A stretch of 64,000 nucleotides of DNA from Trichococcus alkaliphilus (GCF_003008695.1 NZ_PXZT01000005.1:1-64000); one strand, 5' to 3'. Shown: positions 27,101 to 35,016, numbered from the stretch's first letter. Numbers and translations: made by a program. The notes: generated by a model not told the origin, from the letters alone.

Positions 27101-29925
27101 GTTATGAAAACACGCCAGAGCGTAACCAATACTGCACGTACTATCAAATAGGACTGGTAAGGTAAAAAAATGAGTTTCAGGGCTGCCTGGTAAAAGGTTG
27201 CTTTGATTCCCCCAATTGTCGGCAAGTACTTTTTTGTCCTTATGCGCTGGCTATGCCGGTTAGACTTCAAATATCTTGTTGTGCTTCCCAATACATTGGA
27301 AATAAGGTACACCGCCAAGGTCAGCACATACAAACCTATCCAATACATTTTGCTGCCTGGCAGTACGGTCAGCGCTAGGGTAAGCAAAGCAATCAGGCTT
27401 GGCGCTACCAGACTTCTTCTCAGGTTGTCCATCATTTTCCATCTTGATAATGCTGAAAGGTGGTTTTTACCGAAGATAAACGGAAGCAACTGCCAGTCGC
27501 CTCTGACCCAACGGTACTCCCTCTTAACAAAGGAATTGTATGTTGCGGGAAATGAATCCACTAACCTCACATCTGAAACAAGTGCCGCCCTCAAATAAGA
27601 TCCTTCCAGAAGGTCGTGGCTCAAGATGGCATTTTCAGGGAAAGTGTCTTTCAAAAGGGTTTGGAACACCTCCAAATCATATATTCCTTTTCCTGTAAAT
27701 ATACCTTCACCAAAAATATCCTGGTAGATGTCGAATTCAGCTTCAGCATAGGGATCTGCATATTTTTGCCCAGTAAATATTCTCGAGAAGAAAGTGGCGT
27801 TGGTGCTTTCCATTTCAACATCAATTTTAGGCTGCAGAATGCCGTATCCTTCCGTTACAATCCCTTTCTCTTTATCAATTGCAGGTCTGTTCAAAGGATG
27901 TGCCATTATGCCTATCATTTTTTTTGCAGCATCCATAGGCAGTATGGTATCACTATCCAGAGTAATCACATATTTAATCTTTTTAGAGGTTGGAAAAACT
28001 GGCGAAGCATAAACAATCGACGTTTCTTTCGAACCAAGGATCATATCGTTAAATTCAAGCAATGCGCCCCTTTTTCTTTCCCAACCAATCCATTTATTAT
28101 TCTCTTTACTGAAGTATCTGTTTCTATGGAAAAAATAAAACCTTTCAGTTGTGGGATCGCTATATTTCAGATTCAGCTCTTTTATGCCATTTATTGCCTT
28201 TTCAATTATCTTCGAATCATCTGCTTCAACTGGAGAGTCCCCATCTCTAAAACACCCCAATAACGCAAAATATAAATAATTTTCCTTATTTAACAGATAA
28301 TGTCTTTCCAGATTTCCCAGGAGTTCTTCAACCCTTTTCTCATCAGGAAGAATTGCCGGCACAACAATAATCGTCCCCATATCTTCAGGTATTCCATCTT
28401 TCAATTCCAGTTTTGGGAAAAATGCAGGCCCAAGCCGGCTGCCGAAGAAATGATTTGCTGCACATAACGCTATTTCTGAAGAAGGTATCAAAACTGCCAA
28501 ACCAGCAATGACTGCAATCAGAATTGTGTTTTGTGATGCATTTGAAACTGCATACCGAACCGTTGCCCAAATAATTGTCACCAACATTAAACTCGTTGTG
28601 GCGAAGTATAGCAGCCCTAAATTTTTCTTGACCATCTTCCTTATTTTGGGAATTATTTTGTTGCTTCCACCTAGCTTTTCGCCTAAAATTTCTGTCCCTT
28701 TGCCGATCAGATAGTAGCCCACATGATTGGTTCTCTCAAATCCGCTGCTTTCAACATCTGAATCTTTCAATTCTGGATAAGCCTTTTTAGTTAGTTCAAT
28801 CGCTTCTTTCGCTAGATATGTTTCTGAAACACCATAAATGGCTGAAAGTTCCTCCACTTTTCCTTTATAATAATTTCTTGTGGCTATATCCATCAATGGA
28901 TAAATTTCTGCAGGATCCTCTTTCAGTATTTTCCCGACAAAGCTGATTTCCTCAAAAATAGTTGCCCATTCCAAGGTTGAAAAATATTTAAGACTGGTTA
29001 TATAATTTCCCATTGAGACTGTATTTGATGATTGGAACTCATTTTCCTTGCGGATGGATTTCTCAATGGTTGTTCCCTGCTTTTCAAGGGTTTCTTCAAT
29101 GACATTTAAACAATCGGTGTAATTTTTTCCCGATTTTCTGAGATGATATAACAAATGTTCTATAAATAAAAAATTGGTTTCATCAAATTCTTTTATGCTT
29201 ATTCTGACTGAATCACATATTCCAACCATGTCCTCGCCATTGTTCCATCTTTCAAATATCTCTTCGGCTCTGTGTCGCTGGTTCTGCGTTTCTTGGATAT
29301 CCTCGCAGATATGCCGTATATTCTCAATCAGCGCAATTTTCATCACGACAGGTATTGCCCATATCTCTCTGTCAAAAAGAATGTTCTCTTGCTGGTAAAC
29401 CTTCATATATTTCAATAAATTATCTTCATTAATTTTGCCGTCCGTATGGGTCACCAGCTCCATTATCAACGCAAATATTCGTGGATAACTTTTGAAATCT
29501 CCGCCCCTCAAATCCGGCAGTTTTGAAAATGTTTTCTTTGATAAACTTCTCCGTAATTCTTCCACCAGTTCTTCAACAAAATAAAAATTGTCAAGCAGCC
29601 ATTCCGAGACTGGAGAAAACTGTTCATTTAGCTGTACATCTGAACTCAAATCGTTATAAACGGAAAGAATAAAATTATAGTTTTCAGCTAATCTTGGCAC
29701 AGGCCAATTGGGGATATTGTTCGTCATGAAATTCGAATGCTCATCAGCCAAATCCTTTACATGCATCTCAATTTCTTGCTCATTGAGAGGCACTTTCTTC
29801 ATCCGAAAGCTGTAAATATTCCTCAATTTTTTCAGTTCTAGGCGAAAGACAATAATTGTAATCAACGCAATTATAAAAAAAACAAAAATTATAACTGCAG
29901 TGTAAGCATTTAGATGTATTTCCAT
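21169..29925 (-). CDS. cyclic beta-1,2-glucan synthase-like protein (GT84-GH94)
   Basis: A 2918-aa membrane protein matching NdvB/Cgs in length and domain order. There is a membrane helix at residues about 9-27, and helices near 440-500. A GT84 glycosyltransferase follows with TLDSDTILP at about 655 and RWVRGDWQLL near 800, then a membrane cluster about 830-1000. Next is a glycoamylase-like region (PWGISESGFN; HHQGMGFMAINN near 1565). Two GH94 beta-sandwich/catalytic units follow, the last with GSGDWNDGMN near 2595. NdvB-type enzymes make and cyclise beta-1,2-glucan and trim it by phosphorolysis. It is chiefly known from proteobacteria; the Gram-positive role is unclear. Start at 29925 with GGGAGGTG. 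Confidence 0.88.
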   Translation of the reverse strand: MEIHLNAYTAVIIFVFFIIALITIIVFRLELKKLRNIYSFRMKKVPLNEQEIEMHVKDLADEHSNFMTNNIPNWPVPRLAENYNFILSVYNDLSSDVQLNEQFSPVSEWLLDNFYFVEELVEELRRSLSKKTFSKLPDLRGGDFKSYPRIFALIMELVTHTDGKINEDNLLKYMKVYQQENILFDREIWAIPVVMKIALIENIRHICEDIQETQNQRHRAEEIFERWNNGEDMVGICDSVRISIKEFDETNFLFIEHLLYHLRKSGKNYTDCLNVIEETLEKQGTTIEKSIRKENEFQSSNTVSMGNYITSLKYFSTLEWATIFEEISFVGKILKEDPAEIYPLMDIATRNYYKGKVEELSAIYGVSETYLAKEAIELTKKAYPELKDSDVESSGFERTNHVGYYLIGKGTEILGEKLGGSNKIIPKIRKMVKKNLGLLYFATTSLMLVTIIWATVRYAVSNASQNTILIAVIAGLAVLIPSSEIALCAANHFFGSRLGPAFFPKLELKDGIPEDMGTIIVVPAILPDEKRVEELLGNLERHYLLNKENYLYFALLGCFRDGDSPVEADDSKIIEKAINGIKELNLKYSDPTTERFYFFHRNRYFSKENNKWIGWERKRGALLEFNDMILGSKETSIVYASPVFPTSKKIKYVITLDSDTILPMDAAKKMIGIMAHPLNRPAIDKEKGIVTEGYGILQPKIDVEMESTNATFFSRIFTGQKYADPYAEAEFDIYQDIFGEGIFTGKGIYDLEVFQTLLKDTFPENAILSHDLLEGSYLRAALVSDVRLVDSFPATYNSFVKREYRWVRGDWQLLPFIFGKNHLSALSRWKMMDNLRRSLVAPSLIALLTLALTVLPGSKMYWIGLYVLTLAVYLISNVLGSTTRYLKSNRHSQRIRTKKYLPTIGGIKATFYQAALKLIFLPYQSYLIVRAVLVTLWRVFITKKDLLEWVTSAAEERKNNNSLKSYIREMQSSIWIGLAVFLLALSFHSEAIVFSFLFFVLSLSAPYIAYAISQKKSEKPCTLTKDQLFEISRIARKTWCYFEEFANAENNYLAPDNYQEDSPNGIAHRTSPTNISLGLMAILTARDFGYIGTKEMKEKLSNTITSIEKMEKWNGHLYNWYDTKSLRPLLPKYISTADSGNLVGYLITLSEGLKGYLKMPLTDLQFLKGIRDTLYNGGEDGMAIYQSLGFEQIQSIDMFSWNRIVRGFSISDKFDGIKSEPWRNKIKEMLVTFNDERLAFMPAIDLIEKLPESLSAGCFSDYKVDIEEITALLKNNPILEDLPDVYAHAEAIIGKMMFGMAQLEKECPADLVFLSELQQRLAVSSNAVSSFLSDYEELIRRVDSLSDNTKFLPLFDEKKQLFSIGFDLEVGELTDSYYDLLASEARQASYISIARDEIPLEHWLKLSRSLTVDDGYKGLASWSGTMFEYLMPVLIMKSYKNTMLDETYNFVIRSQKKYGKQNEIPWGISESGFNDTDVNLSYQYKAFGVPWLGLKRGLMEDTVVSPYSTLLALQIDPESAAQNIAYLKEEGLEGAYGFYEAADYTPDRLVIDDKRSIIREFMAHHQGMGFMAINNFLHGFIMQKRFFENPAMYASRFLLQEPVPSAVYNFNLKAKTVKIQIDKNKVYKDSRLTRTFKTADPVLPKVHLLSNGNYSVMITDRGTGYSSCNDIAITRWREDNAADKYGMFFYIKNVATNKVWSSAYAPLYKIPEKYEVVYTNDKAVFKRTDGDIHTQTEVIVVPKENVEIRKMTLGNAGDSSCDIEVTSYFEAVMTTQNEDIAHPAFYKLFKETEILKDINGIIATNRPRSSSDKKIWTANFAVVEGETMGDMQFETDRMQFIGRNRDLGSPAAMDDDHLLSGTDGTVLDPVMSMRLKGRILPGKSLQISYVTAFSETREELLILIEKYSQNEFIDRGFTLAHTSGHLEAAYLDIAPSQLEIYQNMTASILFSGPSRRKFQELIEKNTLGQSSLWRFGISGDDPVVLLVINSTDGIRLLDQILKAHEYWMYKKLKVDLIILCEEVNSYNLPLHTSIIETLNSSHIHQLVGKSGGTYIVDKSKASLEEVHLLYAVARIIIKGDGGNLSEQLEEISGRESETQKARTYAKAISAYASPASEVPELLYPNGLGGFTEDGKEYVIRIEKDQTTPAPWINVISNPKFGFTVSESGAGYTWYGNSRENKLSTWSNDPVSDNPGEVLYLRDDDTGESWTVTASPIRGKEAYEISHGFGYTEFRHASHGIEQKLVQFVPVEESIKISILTLSNSSNEQRSLSLIYYVRPVMGVTDQVTAMHIKTSSNAAGVLLMENPYNEEYKAGIVFMDISLENKSVTGNRVEFIGSGSLANPESLRKEKLTGTVGIGFDPCAAMQVTVSLNPMEEKDIVLTFGAAETTNDVDQLTNKYRNVQESYRALTVVKESWKEKLEGIQVTTPDMSMDLMLNGWLQYQTLSCRLWARSAFYQSSGAYGFRDQLQDSLAVVHINPEIAKKQILLHATHQFVEGDVQHWWHEPSGKGIRTRFSDDLLWLPYVTMEYVNITGDKGILKSELPYLESDLLENGEQEKYGIPSISNRSATLFGHCIAAIEKSLKFGNHGLPLMGSGDWNDGMNMVGNKGAGESVWLGWFLVTVLKKIIPVCIEMGESELSEKYFNIMNQITESIERSAWDGNWYIRAYFDNGMPLGSAENSEGKIDSIAQTWAILSEAGNPERVRQAMKSVEDYLIIREDGVIKLLAPPFDTSEMEPGYIKGYSPGVRENGGQYTHAAAWVIIAFAKLGDGDKAHELYELINPINNSRNQRECSTYKVEPYVMAADVYAVPPHSGRGGWTWYTGSGGWMYKAGLESILGFQKLGNKLLIDPCIPQKWPEYTIRYKYFESIYNITVKNPEGVNKGVKTIGEGSDTREGNILELVNDGKVHDIEVLMGK

Positions 29926-30178
29926 TGATTGGCACCTCCCCCAAAAAACTAAAAAAAACAAAAGTGAAACAACCAGAAAAACAAGCCTATTGTCTTATCC
30001 GGTCATCACTTTTTCTGAATTATATATTGATCCATATGTTTTTGCTTTAATTGTTAAAAATGCACTCAGCTTTTCAAGATAAAGTCGATTTAATGCATCG
30101 GAGTTTACTTTATCCATAAACATCCGCCACGTCCCAAAAAGCAGAGCGCACCGCCCTTCACGCATAAACTGTGAAATC

Positions 30179-30325
30179 TTATAATTTTTTGCCGCTAACC
30201 AACTGCACTACTACCAGAATGACCGCAATCACCAAAAGAATGTGTATTAGCGAACCAGCCGCCGGTAGCAAGGTGAAACCAAGCAACCATAAAACCAATA
30301 CTACAACTGCAATTGTCCATAACAT
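30179..30325 (-). CDS. lmo0937-like DUF5670 membrane microprotein
   Basis: A 48-aa protein of nearly all hydrophobic residues: MLWTIAVVVLVLWLLGF, then TLLPAAGSLIHILLVIAVIL, ending in VSGGKKL-like VQLVSGKKL. This matches the lmo0937/DUF5670 family of two-helix stress-associated microproteins. ATG with GGGAG 8 nt upstream. It lies upstream of the giant glucan synthase gene (stop 254 nt before that start) and could share its transcript. A cre-like site is at 30445-30458. Confidence 0.8.
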   Translation of the reverse strand: MLWTIAVVVLVLWLLGFTLLPAAGSLIHILLVIAVILVVVQLVSGKKL

Positions 30326-30776
30326 CTGTCTCACTCCCTTTCGTTAATTTGCTATGACTATGTCAATTCGCTGCCACGCCTCCATATACTTAAGTTCCGG
30401 CGAGCAGAGAAGTTGTCCCTATAGCAATTACTCACCTCATTAAAAGTAAGCGTTTACAATTACTTCCAAAGGAATTATCCCTAAAAATTTTTTGTTTACA
30501 TCCTTTTTATAGCCTATAGTCATTTTACCACTAATTATTAATTTTGCATAAAAATAATGTTTTGTTGGAACATGTCAATAGTTTCTCGGCAACGCCCTTA
30601 AAGCAACACCAAAACTATGTTGGTTCCGATATTCATTTTTTGAATGTTTTTCTACTGTTATAAAGAACCCTGCTCCATTTTTCCCGCAAATTTACGTCTT
30701 TTTTTCGGGGAATCGTCATTCTCAGAGGCATACAATAAATACATACGAAAGAAAATTCAAAAGAAATGGTGATTCC
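30326..30776. other. intergenic region between the DUF5670 and apbE genes
   Basis: A 451-nt AT-rich region between divergent genes. It holds the cre-like site at 30445-30458, a TACAAT at 30731-30736 that could be a -10 for apbE, and no supported gene. No riboswitch was recognised. Confidence 0.6.
30445..30458 (-). promoter_or_regulatory. CcpA cre-like site upstream of the DUF5670 gene
   Basis: On the minus strand TGTAAACGCTTACT matches the cre core TGNNARCGNWWWCA with only the last base off. It lies 120 nt before the microprotein start. Confidence 0.6.
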
Positions 30777-31694
30777 ATGCAGATTTCGTTCCAAGCTTTC
30801 GGTACCTACAACCAGATTATGATAGAGGAGGATTGCTTGCCGCTGTTGGAAGATTGCCGGGCCTTGTGCGAAGCCATTGAAGCCAAATTTTCAGCCTTCC
30901 AGCCCACAAGTGCAATTGCCAAAATATCAGCGCAAGCCGGTATCCGGCCCGTCGCAATCGATGAAGAAACGTTTTTCATGTTAAAAAGAGCACAAGATTT
31001 TTCGAACCTTTCCAAAGGAGTGTTTGACATCACCATCCGCCCCGCAACCGCGCTTTGGGGAATCGGTAAAAAGGGGCATTTCGTGCCTGACAGTCAGAAT
31101 CTTGATCAGCTCCATGAACTTGTCGATTACAAAGGCCTCATCCTGGACCAGAAAAACGGCACAGCCATGCTTCAGAAGGCCGGCCAGCAGATCGACCTGG
31201 GCGGCATCGCGAAAGGGTATGCCGCCGATAAGGCCAGAGACCACCTCGTTCAAAATGGCTGCAGTTCCGCCCTGATCAATTTCGGCGGCAACATCGCTAC
31301 GATTGGAGAAAAACAAAACGGTGACCATTGGCAGATTGGCGTCCAGAATCCATTGGCGAAGCGCGGCGCGTTCATCGGGACAGTCGAGCTGACCAATCAG
31401 ACGATGGTCACGTCTGGAGTGAACGAACGCTTCTTTATCCGCGATGGGAAAAGGTACCATCATATTTTGGACCCGCGGACTTGCCGCCCGGCCAATTCTT
31501 CCTTATTGAGCGTGACGGTCATAGGCAACCGCTCCATCGATATGGATGCCCTGTCGACAGCCCTGTTCGTGCTCGGCCCCGATGAAGGCGCCAAATTGGC
31601 TAACCAAACGGGCTGCCACGCCCTGTTCATCTTGACGAACCGGGAGATTTTTGCCACGGAAGGCTTCACTCAAATGCTGAAAAGGAAGGTATGA
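30777..31694 (+). CDS. apbE: ApbE family FAD:protein FMN transferase
   Basis: A 305-aa ApbE protein, which attaches FMN covalently to Thr/Ser of D(A/G)xSGAT-type motifs in partner proteins. Visible motifs are GVFDITIRPATALWGIG, DLGGIAKGYAADK, SALINFGGNIATIG, TSGVNERFF and HHILDPRTCRPA. No lipoprotein signal is seen, so it may act in the cytosol or by a weak export signal. It lies 4 nt before a gene whose protein has two FMN-attachment motifs, so enzyme and substrate are encoded side by side. Confidence 0.92.
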   Translation: MQISFQAFGTYNQIMIEEDCLPLLEDCRALCEAIEAKFSAFQPTSAIAKISAQAGIRPVAIDEETFFMLKRAQDFSNLSKGVFDITIRPATALWGIGKKGHFVPDSQNLDQLHELVDYKGLILDQKNGTAMLQKAGQQIDLGGIAKGYAADKARDHLVQNGCSSALINFGGNIATIGEKQNGDHWQIGVQNPLAKRGAFIGTVELTNQTMVTSGVNERFFIRDGKRYHHILDPRTCRPANSSLLSVTVIGNRSIDMDALSTALFVLGPDEGAKLANQTGCHALFILTNREIFATEGFTQMLKRKV

Positions 31695-31698
31695 TACC

Positions 31699-33342
31699 AT
31701 GGACCCGAAAAGAAAAAATAAACTAAAACGAAAAATGCGCCAGTTCAAAAAAATCAACTTCGTCAGGAGGATTGTTCAGCTCGTCTGCTTCATCCTGTTG
31801 CCCGGATTCTTCATCCAGATTTATTCGAGCACAAAAGCCCTGGTGATGGCGCTCCTTGCCGGCAGCATTTCACTGCAGACGAACAGCTACGACCTCGTTG
31901 TCGTCCTGTCCGTCTATCCCCTCACCCTCCTGTTCGGCCGCTTCTTTTGCGGATGGATCTGCGCGATGGGCAGCCTCGGAGACTTGCTGACCTCCATCCG
32001 CAACGGACTGAAAATCGAGGAACATCAAATCGGGGAATCCACAGACAGCAAACTGAAGCTGGTCAAATACATTCTCCTGCTTTTCTCCATCATTTTCGTT
32101 TGGGTTCTCCAGATCGTCGCCATTCAACAAGGACTCAATCCTTTGGACGCCTTTGGGGTTTTGGTTTCTCTGGAAAACTTGGATCTGCTGTTCACATCTT
32201 TCCTGATTGCGACAGTCCTTTTGATCGGCATTTTGGTTGCTTCCTTCTTCGTTCCGCGATTCTTCTGCCGCTACTTATGCCCGACAGGCGCAATCCTCAG
32301 CCTGATATCCCTGCCGCGCATGCTGACGATGAAGAAGCCCAGAGAGAATTGCCGCAACTGCAGCCTTTGCACGCAAAACTGCCCCATGTCCATCCCGCTT
32401 TACAAAACGGATAAATCCCGCTCCGGCGAATGCATCGAGTGCGGCCAATGCGTGACCGGCTGCCCGATGAAAAACTGCAATATGCAATTTTTAGGGTTGG
32501 AATTGAACAGTAAGACTCTGGGAGCCGTAGCGGCGACAAGCATCGTCGGGCTGAATTATCTCGGGACGATTACCGTGAGCCCGATGGACTTCGAATCCGC
32601 TCAAGCGACAACGACGATTGCCGATGCTGCCACACAGCCTTCCACTGAAAAAAACAGCGGCCAGTATCAGGACGGCACTTACGAAGGCAGCGCGCGCGGG
32701 TTCAAAGGGTTGATCACGGTTTCGGTCACAGTTGAAAATGGACTGATAACCGCCATCGAGGATGTTTCTAACAACGATACACCTTCATTCTTCGAAAGAT
32801 GTTGGAGTGTGATCACGGGCGACATCATCCAAGCGCAAAGTACCGATGTGGATGCCGTTACGGGTGCCACCTACAGCAGCGTAGGGATCATGGATGCAGT
32901 CGCCGATGCCCTTTCCGGACAAACAGCCACAGCCTCCACAGCAAGCGAATCGACTAAAGCTGATACCAGTGCCAGCGAGGAATCGGCTGCATACAGTTCA
33001 GAGGAGAGCGCATCAAGCAGCGTTGCCGAAGGGCAGTATGCGGATGGCGTCTATACAGGCAGCGGAACCGGCTTCCGCGGCGAAACGATTGTTGAAGTGA
33101 CCGTCCAAAACGGACAGATAACCGACATCACTGAAACCTCCAAACAGGACGATGACCAATTTTTCTACCGCGCCTGGACCACCGTCATCGAGGAAATCCT
33201 CGCCGCCCAAGCAGTCGAAGTCGATGCCGTATCGGGCGCGACCTTCAGCAGCAACAGCATCATGGAAGCCGTCTCCGATGCACTCGGGTTGGCTTTCGAA
33301 AATCCGAACAGTTCGCTGCCAAGCGGACACGGCGGACACTAG
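31699..33342 (+). CDS. membrane 4Fe-4S protein with two FMN-binding domains
   Basis: A 547-aa electron-transfer protein. Residues about 20-200 form five to six helices of the NapH/NosR (YccM) type, with FFCGWICAMGSLGD. Two ferredoxin-type Cys sets are at about 217-231 (CRNCSLCTQNCP) and 244-260 (CIECGQCVTGCP). Two FMN_bind domains follow at about 320-405 and 447-530, ending in DAVTGATYSS and DAVSGATFSS, joined by an Ala/Ser/Thr-rich linker. Such proteins pass electrons from membrane quinones or Fe-S centres to outside flavins. With the adjacent ApbE it forms a two-gene flavinylated system for extracellular or membrane-surface redox. AAGGAAGG before ATG. Confidence 0.88.
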   Translation: MDPKRKNKLKRKMRQFKKINFVRRIVQLVCFILLPGFFIQIYSSTKALVMALLAGSISLQTNSYDLVVVLSVYPLTLLFGRFFCGWICAMGSLGDLLTSIRNGLKIEEHQIGESTDSKLKLVKYILLLFSIIFVWVLQIVAIQQGLNPLDAFGVLVSLENLDLLFTSFLIATVLLIGILVASFFVPRFFCRYLCPTGAILSLISLPRMLTMKKPRENCRNCSLCTQNCPMSIPLYKTDKSRSGECIECGQCVTGCPMKNCNMQFLGLELNSKTLGAVAATSIVGLNYLGTITVSPMDFESAQATTTIADAATQPSTEKNSGQYQDGTYEGSARGFKGLITVSVTVENGLITAIEDVSNNDTPSFFERCWSVITGDIIQAQSTDVDAVTGATYSSVGIMDAVADALSGQTATASTASESTKADTSASEESAAYSSEESASSSVAEGQYADGVYTGSGTGFRGETIVEVTVQNGQITDITETSKQDDDQFFYRAWTTVIEEILAAQAVEVDAVSGATFSSNSIMEAVSDALGLAFENPNSSLPSGHGGH

Positions 33343-33367
33343 GATTCTGCATTATCGCTTGATAGTT

Positions 33368-33420
33368 TAAAAAAGTGCCCCGATCGATGCAAATTTGCGC
33401 ATCGATTGGGGCACTTTTCC
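33368..33420. terminator. bidirectional terminator between the Fe-S/FMN and OsmC genes
   Basis: AAAAGTGCCCCGATCGATGC pairs with GCATCGATTGGGGCACTTTT (33371-33390 with 33399-33418, one G-T mismatch) around an 8-nt loop. It serves both convergent genes. Confidence 0.9.
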
Positions 33421-33431
33421 GTTTAATTTGT

Positions 33432-33872
33432 TCAAATGATTGTGGTATCAAAGCTGATGCTGGCAGGATTGATCAAGGTATCGCCGACTGGGCAATGCGA
33501 TTCCACAAATTCCACGAAATGGCTGATTTCCTCTTCGGTATTATCGGCTTTGACGTGGTATGTCGCATGAATGTCAGTGAATCCGATTTTGACATTCTCA
33601 TCGCCCAAGAATCCGTCCGTGTTCAGGTTTCCGCTCACCTCAACTTCAAGTTCATGAAGTTTGATGCCGAGCTTTTCCGCAAACATTCTTCCGGCGATGG
33701 CTTTGCAGCTGCCCAATCCGGCAAGCAATGCCTCCACCGGGCTCAATCCGATGTCCGTACCTCCGAATGCTTCCGGCTCATCCAGCACGATGGACTTGCC
33801 CCTGGCTTTGTTGATCACCTGGTAATTTTCGTGCAAACTGGTCGATGTCACTTTGAATAATTGATTTGGCAT
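33432..33872 (-). CDS. OsmC family peroxiredoxin-like protein
   Basis: A 146-aa OsmC/Ohr family protein. LLAGLGSCKAIAGRMFAEK carries the first Cys; the second conserved Cys is present in ESHCPVGDTL. These two Cys reduce organic or fatty-acid peroxides. The pattern (GGTDIGLSPVEALL) fits the YhfA-like OsmC group rather than Ohr. ATG with AGGGGG. Single gene, divergent from the YdjM-like gene. Confidence 0.88.
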   Translation of the reverse strand: MPNQLFKVTSTSLHENYQVINKARGKSIVLDEPEAFGGTDIGLSPVEALLAGLGSCKAIAGRMFAEKLGIKLHELEVEVSGNLNTDGFLGDENVKIGFTDIHATYHVKADNTEEEISHFVEFVESHCPVGDTLINPASISFDTTII

Positions 33873-34060
33873 ATCTGTTCCCCCTGTTTATTAAAATTTG
33901 ATAAGAAAAGAGTACCATCTTACTTACTTTTTGGATAACACGCAAAATCGAACAAGCTTGATAGCTAAAACAGAACATCCGTTGTCGGATCGTGAATCAT
34001 CTGATCGCGCAAGGTTTTTGTTTCTTTTTGGTCCTGAATCGGATATGATAACAACGGTAG

Positions 34061-34072
34061 GAACAAACGTTC
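34061..34072 (+). promoter_or_regulatory. LexA (SOS) box upstream of the YdjM-like gene
   Basis: GAACAAACGTTC matches the Gram-positive LexA/DinR operator GAAC-N4-GTTC exactly. It sits 31 nt before the start and just after a TATGAT that could be the -10 (34044-34049), the right place for repression. A weaker copy, GAACATCCGTTG, is at 33973-33984. Confidence 0.75.
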
Positions 34073-34102
34073 TTACTTATTTTATTTTTGAAAGGATTCA
34101 AC

Positions 34103-34723
34103 ATGACTGGAAAAACACACGTAGCGATTGGGACTGCCGCCAGCTTGCTGGTTACGCAACCCTCCACGCTGAAAGAACTATTTATCTGTCTGGGCGTAGC
34201 GATCGTCGGGTCCGTCATCAGCGACATCGATGTCAGCACCTCAGAATCCCATCAGACACTGGACTGGATTCTTGGTTTGATCCTGGCGGTATCGGTCCTG
34301 TTGGCCTTCGCGGAGTCCAGATGGTCGCTCGGGATCTTCGCCGCCATCCTGAACGACAGCTCCTACTCGCGGATCTTTTTCGGGACCGTCATTTTCTTGG
34401 GTATCTGCATCTTCGGAAAGGAACAACCGCATCGGTCGTTTCTTCACTCCATACTCGGACTGGCCTTGTTGAGCCTGGCGGTCTATATTCTGTCTCCGCT
34501 TTTGGTCCCTTATTTTGCGGTTGCGATGGCGTCACATATCGCGATCGACATGCTGAACCATAAGCGCGTGAAGCTATTCTATCCGCTGCCCGGCGGCATC
34601 CGCCTCGGCTTGTGCAGCGCGGATGGCATCGTGAACGCTTGGTTGTTCAGAATCGGCAGTCTGATGGTCATCATCGAAACGTTACTGCTGTTCGGCAGAA
34701 TGGGATTAGCATTCATTTCATAG
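34103..34723 (+). CDS. YdjM/DUF457-like membrane metal-dependent hydrolase
   Basis: A 206-aa protein of the LexA-regulated YdjM family. It begins MTGKTHVAIGTA with the metal-binding His, then SDIDVSTS (Asp pair), HRSFLHSILG and ASHIAIDMLNHKRVKLFYPL, with helices between. This layout defines the DUF457 membrane-bound metal-dependent hydrolases. E. coli YdjM is induced by DNA damage; the LexA box here predicts the same. Start at 34103 with GAAAGGA upstream. What bond it cleaves is unknown. Confidence 0.85.
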   Translation: MTGKTHVAIGTAASLLVTQPSTLKELFICLGVAIVGSVISDIDVSTSESHQTLDWILGLILAVSVLLAFAESRWSLGIFAAILNDSSYSRIFFGTVIFLGICIFGKEQPHRSFLHSILGLALLSLAVYILSPLLVPYFAVAMASHIAIDMLNHKRVKLFYPLPGGIRLGLCSADGIVNAWLFRIGSLMVIIETLLLFGRMGLAFIS

Positions 34724-34738
34724 CGGAAAAACAAAATA

Positions 34739-34785
34739 ACACAAGTGTCCTGGCTACGTATTGCCAGGACACTTGTGTTTTTGTT
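34739..34785 (+). terminator. terminator of the YdjM-like gene
   Basis: ACACAAGTGTCCTGGC (34739-34754) pairs perfectly with GCCAGGACACTTGTGT (34763-34778), followed by TTTTTGTTTC. Confidence 0.92.
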
Positions 34786-34802
34786 TCATGATTGGCTGAA
34801 TT

Positions 34803-34945
34803 ACTCCGTCCTCCGGTGAGAGCAGCCTTGGACGGAGTTGGGATCTTGATTATCTCGTTCTTCTCCTGTCAAACGGTCTTCGCAGGATTTGAAGTCGGCT
34901 ATCGTTGTTGTCCTCCGGTGATAGAACCCTCGCCGGAGATCAGGA
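34803..34945. repeat. palindromic repeat pair, CCGGTGA family
   Basis: Two hairpins are seen: ACTCCGTCC with GGACGGAGT (34803-34811, 34830-34838) and CTCCGG with CCGGAG (34913-34918, 34933-34938). Both loops carry a TCCGGTGA(G/T)AG element. Similar palindromes occur at 46.57-46.71 kb. They lie between the YdjM-like gene and folE in a region with no supported gene. Confidence 0.6.
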
Positions 34946-35016
34946 CGCGTTCAGCCGTCCGCCCCTCTATCCTCCGTTCAACCACCCATCACCAATTAAC
35001 CTCATCCAAACTGATT

